Under the pieces are notes generated by a model. It was given only the letters and a program-made list of their open reading frames with translations. It made no database searches and was not told where the DNA came from. A stretch of 64,000 nt of DNA from Linanthus parryae (Eukaryota > Streptophyta > Magnoliopsida > Ericales > Polemoniaceae): the NCBI GenBank assembly GCA_023055425.1, contig JALGPY010000033.1, positions 2,908,908 to 2,972,907 of the forward strand, given 5' to 3'. Shown here one piece after another: positions 55,677 through 64,000 of this stretch. A program made the position numbers and the translations under genes. Each line of letters begins with the position of its first letter. Within the stretch, counting starts at the first letter, position 1.

Positions 55677-56304
55677 TGTTGGTGAAATAACCTGGGATCT
55701 CGGTTCAGAGTTAAAGAGACAATCGATAAGCAAAAGTAGAAATATAGTTACGGATATTATTTAATAAATACCACAATCTTGAGAAGATAAGTTTACAAAT
55801 ATAATGTGTTTGAAATAATCGATGTTATCTACTAAGTGATCTAACTTAAACTAAACGTCTTCGTCTCGGTGCGCGTTCCCATCCTCCACCTTTAGTGATG
55901 ACATGCGGTTTTAAAATGGAAAAAGCCGACGTAGTTTTGAAGAAAATAATCAGTAAAAACTGTGTAAATACACACTACGACATGTAATTCAATGAGTGGC
56001 ACGCAAGCATAGGTTTAAATAAACAAAGAGATTTGAAACATTAATAAGTAAGAGAGTTGGAAATTTAAGAATAATTATTTGAAGGAAGCACTTGTTTGAA
56101 GGAAGAATCTAGATCTCACCTCTAGATATGGATCAACAGGAGAGACGAGGACATCACTCTTCGTGTGATCTCACAAATCAAAAGGTACACAACACTATGT
56201 CTCTTATCATGTTATGATGTCTCCTTCTGACGATCCGTGGTGGGCATTGAAGTAGGAATTAAATTTTTGTTATTCCGCTGCGTTACCTACTTCAAAACCC
56301 AACA
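55677..56304 (+). repeat. Copia-type 5' LTR (628 bp, start uncertain)
   Basis: The end is clear: CCGCTGCGTTACC...AAACCCAACA, directly before a tRNA-iMet primer site. The start TGTTGGTGAAATAACC at 55677 is the best TG terminus but has no partner LTR in the window to prove it. Confidence 0.55.
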
Positions 56305-56305
56305 G

Positions 56306-56319
56306 TGGTATCAGAGCCA
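56306..56319 (+). promoter_or_regulatory. Primer-binding site, tRNA-iMet
   Basis: TGGTATCAGAGCCA follows the LTR end CCCAACA after one G. Confidence 0.9.
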
Positions 56320-57085
56320 AAGGTCGAAAACTGAAACCCATAAGTGGTTTCAGTTTACGATTTCAGTTTATAGACCGTTTTATTGTTTATTACGCGAAAA
56401 CTGAAAATAATTGACATAGTAGATGCAAAATTGAATTTGATTCAATAGAACAAGATCCAATTTAACATTGGATGTTAGAATTGGTGAGTTTAATCACATA
56501 AGATGTGTAAAATTGGGTTCTTGAAAAATTACGGTTCATGGGCACATGATTGAAAAGGAGTTTTCAATTATGGAAACAAATTTATGGAATTAAATCCATA
56601 AGGAAACAACCTTGCTTGGGCAACAAGGAAGAGGGAAGGAGGACTAGGGCCGAAACCCTAGCCGCCCCCCTCTCCCTTGCGCACCAAGCAAAGGCCGCGG
56701 GTCAATGGGGCGGCCGGCCTTGGGCCGGGCCTTGTGGCGGCGGCGGTCCTAGGGGTTCGGGCCCCTTGTTTGCTTGAACCCCTTGGACCGTTGTAACCCT
56801 AATTACCCAATTTCATTAAAATTGAACAAGTGCGTTAAAAATTGGTTTTAACTGTATTATGTGCTTTTTAGAATGGTGGATGGATATGGCCTAGGATTGT
56901 GGATGTTTATTGCTTTGTGGTTTGGTTTACGGCCTGCGAGCTGAACAAATTAATGTAATAATTAATTAGGTTTTACGGCCTGCGAGTCGTCTTTTTCTCC
57001 TCAACATGTGAGGCTTTTGTTATTTATTTATTCTAGATGTTAGGCTAGAATTATAAATATTTAGATGATAGCCAAGAGCATGGAG
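56320..57085 (+). mobile_element. Copia leader without coding sequence
   Basis: This leader follows the primer site and has no gag. A GC-rich block (56640-56765) and two copies of ACGGCCTGCGAG (56930 and 56973) are present. At about 57085 it abuts the minus-strand Sirevirus-like element. The element is either truncated or a non-autonomous form. Confidence 0.5.
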
Positions 57086-58663
57086 AAGAAGACCGGAGAA
57101 CCAGAGACTTCTTTCCACTCATATTCTTGGAGCAACCACTATCCATAAACCATTTATGATCCTTCAAAGCCTTGGTGACAGCCTGCAAAATTCAATCAAT
57201 GCCTTAACAGGCTATTAGACCAAGTGGAGAATTTGGATTCATACTCAGAATCAACCATGTTGGGTGGTCTAATTCCTTTTGGAACCCAAATCTGTCTCAC
57301 TTGTCCCTTAAGTTGATAAGGATAGGCGTTCCTCAATATGTGAGGTTCTTTCCTTCTAAAGGGTAAAGTCAACTTAATATGTCCATTTTTTCCATAGTAA
57401 TGACATTTTGGAGAATGCCTGATTCCTAATTTTACAAATTTGGTTAGGTTCCTTTTTGGAAAATTTGGATTGTAACCAATTCCACTTTTGTGAACAGACT
57501 CCATACTTCCTCCAAGCATGAGATTGAGTTTGTGTTCATATCCAGCAAAGGTCGATAAAATTTTCTTAGATTCTTGAAGCTTCTCAGTCAATGAAGTTTT
57601 CTGTAGCTCTAAATCATCTAAATGATTCTTTAGATCAACATACTTATAAGTTAAAAGAGAGTTTTGATCAACAAATTCTTTGACTTGTGTCTTCAAAGCT
57701 TTTAATCCGCTATCCAAGGCTTTGAAGTCACTATTAATTTTCAAGTTAGTAGCTTCAAGACATTTATTTTGGAAAATCAAATATAAGTTTTCCTTTTCCT
57801 GCACATGAACCTTAATTTTTAAAGAATCAATCTCATTCTTGTAATTTTCCTCATTTAAAAATATACTTTTGAGGATTGCAGGTAAAACATCAGATAGATA
57901 ACAAAGAATATTCTTTACCATTTTCTCAATATGTTTATCTGGGCCTTTTTCTTCATCGTGCTCAGCCATTAAGGAAAGATTTGCCTGTTCTTTATCAGAA
58001 TCTGAGTCTGTTGAAGAATCTGAATCACTCCCTGAAGCAACCATTGCTTTCTTCCTTCTGTTGTCATTTTCCTTTTGGGAAAATGCCTGCTTTTCTTCTT
58101 TTGTGGACAATATCTTACCAAGTGATCTGCATCTCCACATTCATAGCAATTCATAACTTTAGGTTTATATGAACATGAGGAAGATTTACCTTTCTGATCC
58201 TTGCTACTTGAGGATTTGAATTTTTCCTTCTTAAAGTCCTTGTTTCCAAAGCTCGTTTTCTTCTTCAGAATTCTGGCCAAGCCTTTGGAGATCAAGGCTA
58301 AGGCATCTTCATCATCATCATCCTCCTGTTCAAGGCTTTGAGATTTTTCATTGTCCTTTGCTTGGAGTGCCAGGTTCTTGATGTTGTCACTCATGACCCC
58401 ATCCAATTCCTTCATTGAATTCTCATGAGTGAGTAGTTTTCCTTGCAGATCATCTAGCTCTAAGATACTCAAGTCCTGAGCTTCCTCAATTGCAGTTGTC
58501 TTAGGTTCCAATTTGGATTTTGACAAGATCTTAGAATCTTTTTGACTTTATCTTCATTTGAGAAACTCTTTCCCAAGGATTCCAAGTTTTTCACTATATC
58601 AATAAAACTCTTGGACATGTCCTTGATGGATTCATTAGAATTCATCTTGAACAGTTCATACTG
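57085..58663 (-). pseudogene. Sirevirus-like copia gag and protease start, minus strand
   Basis: From right to left on the minus strand: the rest of the gag UBN2-type domain (YELFKMNSNESIKDM and ESLGKSFSNEDKV near 58560-58650), DLSILELDDLQGKL, and an intact zinc knuckle CYECGDADHLVRYC (near 58145-58105). After a frame change comes a long coiled-coil stretch (KNEIDSLKIKVHVQEKENL) and a second, degraded knuckle (CHYYGKNGH). Then IWVPKGIRPPNM leads to the protease active-site block KWFMDSGCSKNMSG (about 57150-57110). This order is typical of Sirevirus-like copia elements. It stops at about 57085 where the plus-strand copia leader begins; RT and integrase are absent. Confidence 0.85.
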
Positions 58664-61255
58664 TGAAATACCCCGTTATTTAGAAACGGGTATTTTATGA
58701 AATTATTGAGTGTTACTATAATATTATTATAAGTATTGGGTGTTAATATGCTACTATTATATTTTATGATATTATTTGCTGTTAATATGACATTAGGGTA
58801 AGTTTGGGTATTAGTTATTATTATTTAGAAAGTTAATTTTAATGTTATAAACTACCTAGGTGCTTTTATGTATTTTCCTATAACTATTATAGTGTCTTTT
58901 ATTTAACTAAAGGGGTGGTAGTTGTACTAAGCCTAAAGTTAGTGGGGTGAAAGTGTCTTTTACCCTAAAAATAGTCATCTTCTTCCTCCAACTCTTCCAT
59001 GGATGGAAGAGTACTACTCCAACCCGAACACCACCATTACCACTCCGAATCTTCACCAAATTCGTTGATGTTTGTCCCAAATTACTCCCTATTCGATTTA
59101 AACTCATCAAGGCTCGATAATTTAGCATCAAGCAACCCAATTTTGCCAATTTTTGGTCCCAATTCGGATTCGATGAACAACAAGTGGGTCTCCTCCTTGG
59201 CGGCAAATTCTACACCCAAAGCCTATAAAAACCTCCCTCAATCTCATAGATTTATCACACCAACATTAGCTCCCTCAATCTCCCTCACCCTAGAGCTCTC
59301 TCTCAAGCTCTCCCTCTCAATCTCTCTCTCTCTCCCGTTGGCTGCCTAGAGGACCCAACCGCCGCATCTGCCGCTGCCCGCCGCCGCTCTCGTCGCCGTG
59401 CGCTGCCCAGCCGCCGCCGTCGTCCTTCACCGGCGTCGTCCCCGCCGGCGGTCGCCACCATCCCGTCGTCCTCTTCTTCTCGGGTACAACCCGTCACTTT
59501 CTCTCTTCTTTCTCTATTTCTCTTGTTTTGTTATGTTTTGTTTTTTCATTAATTAATCTAGTTAGTTGGTTAATATTAATAGTTGTAGGTGAGAGAGAAC
59601 AAGTGGGGGCTTGGCCTAGTGGTTAGAGGGTAACACTTAAAGCTTGTGGAGTATGTGAACTAGGTCTTGGGTTCAAGTCTCACAAGAGACACTTATTTTT
59701 TTTACTCATCTTTACCTAAAAATAAAAGTATATTTTTCTTATTTATTTTTATAGACTTATAAAAAATTAGAATAAGTTATTTTCCATATATAAATTTGTT
59801 ATTTCTTTTAAATAAAAGTTAGTTTATAACTTATATTCTCTATTAAGGCTTGTTTGGTTGGGAGAAACTAGTATTAGAGTCAAAAGTGTTTTTGGGGTAA
59901 AATAATATGCTTCTCTACCCTAAATAAAAAAGGGATATTTTATCTAATCTTATAAGTTATATTTATATAATTATTGCCTAGTATATTTTTACAAATAATA
60001 AACGTTAGATTTATAAAGTGTATTTTATTATAAAAGAGTTTCTTCACGTTAGCAAGGTTGGGGAGAGTTAGTAAGGAATATTATTTTTAAAGTTTGGGGA
60101 AATAATAAGGGGGTACACTTGCATTGCATATAGGACTTCATGTGCATTATGTTAATTATGATATTATTAAATTTGTAGGCGACAAATTTCGTTGACGAAG
60201 GATACGTCGAGTATTACTAGGAAGTGATTGGCTTTGCTTGAGATTCAAGGTAAGTAAACATGCCAGGCCTAGCGCCCATATCTTCTTTCGTGTCAAAGTG
60301 CTTTTGTGATTTATTGTCTCAAAATTGGAATGTCTACTTGAACTGTTTTTTGAGAAAGATTACTGATTTTACAAAGGTGATTCTATCACAACTATCACAT
60401 GAAACGATAATAAGACGTAAAGACGTAAAGTGGAATAGTTGTATCGGGGATCAATATTTTGAGCTTTGGTCGATGCGGACTACGTCTCTCGACCCATTTA
60501 TATTAGTTTTCTCGGTCGCAACCGCCCCGAGTTCGCTCCAGTACTTACCTCTCTGGCCGCAAGAAGTCTTAGGGGGGTGTCGACACTTATGGTCTGGTAG
60601 CCAGTTATTAGTAGATCTTCCGCGTGTCAACATGGTAATATATGTTTTCTGAATGATGGACCTTTATGATTGAGAATTGGAAGTCCCGATTGGACAAATG
60701 AGGAAGTTTGGGAATGTTTCCCCAATGGAGATACTAAAGTGAAAAGAGTTTGGGAATGTTTCCCCACAAGTGAGGTGATAAAGGAAAAGATTTGTGAATT
60801 CTTATTTCATACTTATACTCTTACTCAAATACTTTACTCTTCAAACTCATGTGTCATTTTTAAACTGCTTCATAATCTATTTACATGCTTGGGTGTTGCT
60901 TACTCAGTATTTTCAGCTGACTTTGGAAACTGTGGTGTTTCTTTTTGTTTCTGCACCACAGGTTTAGGTGGAAGCATGACTTTTTGGGGGAAATCGAGAC
61001 ACGACACTTTAGTAAATTTAAATTTCACATCTAGACTTGTTTTATTTAGTAGTTGAAGTCTAGATTGGAATAATGCCCATATTTGTGGCGAGACAAGTTT
61101 TAAAGTTTCAATTAAATATTTTTATGGATTTGGTTTGGATATTCTGTTATAAAATCTCCTTGTATCCGAGTTTAATCTCGGGTACGGAGTGACATCCCTG
61201 GGCTACCGGGTCGGCCTCTTCGGACTTCCGGCTTGGCGGTTTTGGGGGTGTTACA
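58664..61255 (+). repeat. Solo Tekay-like LTR (2592 bp)
   Basis: It starts TGAAATACCCCG and ends GGGGGTGTTACA. TACTG flanks it on both sides (58659-58663 and 61256-61260). The interrupted gag reading resumes across the scar. It contains the tRNA-like boxes (59612-59622 and 59670-59680) and a CT-rich tract at 59310-59334. Chance ORFs inside it are not genes. Confidence 0.95.
59612..59680 (+). other. tRNA-like A box/B box in Tekay LTR (copy D)
   Basis: The motifs are TGGCCTAGTGG and GGTTCAAGTCT, 58 bases start to start. The spacing is longer than in the other copies; the flanking GTTAGAGGG and CTCACAAGAGAC resemble the D arm and acceptor side of a tRNA-like fold. Confidence 0.6.
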
Positions 61256-61260
61256 TACTG

Positions 61261-61465
61261 TCTTAGAAGGATATTGATTTTGGTATGCTTGACTTGGCTA
61301 GTTCCTTCATAAGGGACAGTCAGCTTGTCCTAGATCTCCTTGGCATTCTTGCAGTTTGATATTCTCCTGAAATCATCTGCACTAATAGAATCCTCCATCA
61401 CCTACATTATTCATTGTCACTAGATTGTTAGATCTTTAAGTAGTGACCCAGGCTCCGATACCAAT
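61261..61465 (-). pseudogene. Sirevirus-like gag N-terminus and primer site
   Basis: This continues the gag split by the solo LTR. On the minus strand it reads DDFRRISNCKNAKEI and PYEGTSQVKHTKINIL, with one stop. The primer-binding site TGGTATCGGAGCC (61463-61451, one mismatch to initiator tRNA) marks the 5' end of the internal region. Confidence 0.82.
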
Positions 61466-62102
61466 TGAAAGTTTCTAATGCAAGTAAATAAACATGATCT
61501 AATACTCTCGAGGGGAGGGGGGGTTGAATAGAGTATGAAAACTTTTTGCTCAAAAACCAGCATTTTTTAAAACTTTAAGCCAATGTGCAGTTGCAATCTC
61601 AAACCTTTGGAAAAGATTTGAGAAGCTAGAGATGCAACTGTAGAGTACAGAAGCTTCAAAGCTTTGAGATTGGAATGTCTTTAAATATTTGGAGCTACTT
61701 GTTTTGAACTGAATATAAGCAGTAATGAAAAGCATTAAAATAAAGCACAAGAACACAAGGTTTTTTATAGAGTTCAGTCACAATTGGACCTAGTCTCTGC
61801 CTGAGGGATCTGATCCCTCCAGGATTTCAAAAAACTTCTTATAATCACCCAGATTTAGCCCCAGATCTCAAGCCTCAGTGAACTACCTTACAGTTATACA
61901 GCTTGTGGTTCCCAACCTATGTAGTTACAACTACAACCTGTTGAAATAATAAGAACCTCTTTGTTGCTCACTTGAAAAATTAAACTTCTAAGTTTGTGAG
62001 GTTTATGAAATCATAATGATAACATATATTAAGTACAGATTGAAGAACACAGAAAAGATTACGCAATAAAGCTTGGAAGTGTTCTTCAGATTTCTGGATG
62101 AT
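61466..62102 (-). repeat. Sirevirus-like 5' LTR (partial)
   Basis: On the minus strand the LTR ends ...AGAAACTTTCA two bases before the primer site. It contains a CCCCCCTCCCCTCGAGAG block (read on minus) near 61510. It is cut on the right by the second Athila-like element at 62103, so its start is not seen. Confidence 0.65.
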
Positions 62103-63185
62103 TGATAACTCACATATAGAGTTATTCTGGGACGCCTTCCACCAGTAGTCCTAACCCCGTTGAAGTTGATTTCACCTGTTTTTTATCAGTTTTCCACTTG
62201 ATACAGGAAAGAGAACGCTGAGTGTGTAATTTCATGAATAATTTTGTTCATTTGGATATGATTGTGGGTACTTGCTATTGTGCGGAGGAAACAGGTACCA
62301 GGAATGCATGAAAGAGGCTCGGAATGGAGGCAGAGCATCAAGGAGTCAAGCATAGGAAAAATGAAGAAAAATTTGGTTGCGTTCAAACGCAGCCACTCTG
62401 CGTTCAGATGCAGGATTCGAGAAGACAAGAAAACTGGCCACGGAAAAGACTAAGGAAGCTGCGTTCAAACGTAGCCATCATGCGTTCAAACGCAGGAAGA
62501 TTATAATGCAGAAAAGTCAACTCAGGTGGATAATCAACCGTAAGACCCAGAGAGGCTGCTTCCAGACGCAAGGCCCCTGCGTTCATACGTAGCCCAGGTG
62601 CGTTCAAACGCAGGGAATAAAAATAAGTTAAGATAAACGGACAAGTGTACGTTCAAATTCTGCTGCAATTAGACCAACTGGTAGAATTTTAGGGGGAGAC
62701 CGAGAGGAGAACCCGTAACCCTAGCCGACTTAGAACAAACCTGTAGATCTAGGTGGACCGAGAGGACCCGAAAACCTGCAAGAGAGTGATTGATGCTTGA
62801 GACCGAGAGGAGATTGTATCACTGGTATGATGGCATAAACAATACCGTTGTGTGTTTCTGAAATCAAAGTAAACTATAAAAGATGAATAGTAACCTTAGG
62901 GGATCCTGGAGCCTCGATCTTTAATTCATCATCTTTCAGGATCAGATAAATTCCAAGAAAATTATACCAAAAACAGTTACATTATTTACTTCCTTTAATT
63001 ACTGCAATTTAGTTTAGTAAATCACACAACTATTTCCTCCCGTTTTAAAGCGTTGTCATTGATTCTGATTCACAAAAGTAAAATATGTACTGTTATTGTG
63101 GGTTCAATATATGAAGTGCAAATACGTTACTCTATATTACTTGATCGTACACTTTCGAAAAAGCACACCTAGATTTACGTGTCAA
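62103..63185 (+). repeat. Second Athila-like 5' LTR (1083 bp, internally deleted)
   Basis: It starts TGATAACTCACAT and ends TTTACGTGTCA, matching 7909-9605 except for about 614 missing bases after about 62660. About eight palindromic 14-mers lie at 62378-62660. The preceding ATGAT (62098-62102) would be the left target duplication. Confidence 0.85.
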
Positions 63186-63188
63186 GTT

Positions 63189-63211
63189 TTTTTGGAGCCT
63201 TTACCGAGACA
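63189..63211 (+). promoter_or_regulatory. Athila-type primer-binding site (degenerate tRNA-Asp)
   Basis: TTTTGGAGCCTTTACCGAGA follows the LTR end after a short T run. It is a mutated form of the TGGCGCC...-type site that Athila elements pair with aspartate tRNA. Confidence 0.7.
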
Positions 63212-63322
63212 GTAACGATTCTACTTAGTAATCAGAATTAGTTTCTAAGTTTTTTCTCTTATTTTTATTTTTTTCTCTTATCTCATTGCTCATGAACTCT
63301 GATTTTCAAGCTATTCTAGTGT

Positions 63323-64000
63323 ATGCCCAGATTGCCTTGCAAACTGGTGCCACAACTCGAAGATCTAGAAAAACTTTTCAGAGAGCAAAACCGCAGACAC
63401 CGAGAATTGAAGATGTCCGAACACGGAGAGGATAAACCCATAGAACCAGAGACACGAACCCCATCTCAGATGGCTCGTTACATTGAGGATCTGATTGCAG
63501 CAGACTTTGCTGCCCGGAACAACCAGAGAACGTACAACCGATCTGGGCGAGCTTTGGTGGAAAATTTTGAAGTCCCCACCGGGGGCATGAACAAGCTATC
63601 GTAGTGCCTACAATGAATACGGAGCACTTTGATCTAAAATTTTCCACCAATCAAACTTCCTAGACTCACTGTCCGTTCAATGGCAGAGCCGATGAAGACC
63701 CAAATGACATCATCGAAAAATTCGAAGATTACTGCAACAAGATAAAATACAGAGAGTTGATTCAGACACTCTCAAGCTGATCTTATTTCCCTACTTCCTG
63801 TTTGGGACAACAAAGGAATGGCTAGAAGCCAAACCCCCGATATCTATCACAACATGGGAAGGGTGCGTGTCAGATTTATTTTGCGAAATTCTACCCCGCC
63901 TCTCGAGTCATCAAATTTCAGAGTGAGATCTTATCCTTCAAGCAGAAGATGGGAGAGACAGTGGTAGACACATGGGACATGTTGATGAGGCTAGTTAAAA
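63323..64000 (+). pseudogene. Athila-like gag, broken, runs off the window
   Basis: It begins at about 63323 (MPRLPCKLVPQ) with the acidic/charged Athila N-terminus, and the first frame stops at 63604. The capsid region continues in shifted frames: FNGRADEDPNDIIEKFEDYC (near 63678), then AKFYPASRVIKFQSEILSFKQ and VDTWDMLMRL at the window end. At least three frame breaks or stops are visible. The family is recognised from the capsid blocks. Confidence 0.82.

Overview
The window is nuclear DNA of a flowering plant, probably a eudicot, from a repeat-rich region. The evidence is nested Ty1/copia and Ty3/gypsy LTR retrotransposons of plant lineages (Athila-like, Tekay-like chromovirus, Tat-like, Sirevirus-like), tRNA-iMet and degenerate tRNA-Asp primer sites, TTA-flanked PIF/Harbinger-like elements, a LINE RNase H fragment, and one intron-containing host gene of the nucleoredoxin family. 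The species cannot be named from sequence alone. All calls come from reading the sequence; no database search was run.

Layout. 1-1778 is the 3' end of a copia element (RNase H, polypurine tract, LTR) inserted into an Athila-like element that runs 1779-9605 (broken pol, array of 14-bp palindromes, broken ORF after integrase, 3' LTR). 9606-11525 is unassigned. 11526-12957 is a solo copia LTR with a perfect ACCAA duplication. 12958-17228 is mostly unassigned and precedes a four-exon nucleoredoxin-like gene (17410-19468), the only convincing host gene. A LINE RNase H fragment (about 20298-21261, minus) follows. Two TIR elements sharing a TTA site come next (21262-22481; 22485-22565 plus 34400-35191). 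The second is split by a complete 11.8-kb Tekay-like element (22566-34394, TSD ACCAA). A Tourist-like fragment is then interrupted by a complete 13.1-kb Tat-like element (35441-48553, TSD ACTAG). 50033 to about 52970 is a minus-strand 3' end of a Tekay relative, followed by 2.7 kb without recognisable features. 55677-57085 is a copia LTR plus leader. 57085-62102 is a minus-strand Sirevirus-like copia gag, split by a Tekay solo LTR (58664-61255, TSD TACTG) and abutted by a second Athila-like 5' end (62103-64000).

The most interesting part is the 13.1-kb Tat-like element. It keeps gag, protease and integrase but has lost the whole reverse transcriptase/RNase H block. Its two 627-bp LTRs differ at only 9 positions, so it moved recently, presumably with enzymes supplied in trans. 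On its antisense strand, between integrase and the 3' LTR, it carries a gene with five exons and four consensus introns. All four junctions join in frame, giving a predicted protein of about 1329 residues with an N-terminal plant mobile domain and coiled-coil C-terminal regions. A TATA-like box lies upstream. A 55-bp hairpin-containing tandem array with a three-unit higher-order repeat lies between integrase and this gene.

Other systems worth attention: an intact extra ORF upstream of gag in the Tekay-like element, encoding an internally duplicated domain; a tRNA-like bipartite (A box/B box) sequence held in all four Tekay-type LTRs; and clusters of the palindrome TGCGTTCAAACGCA in the spacer and LTRs of both Athila-like copies.
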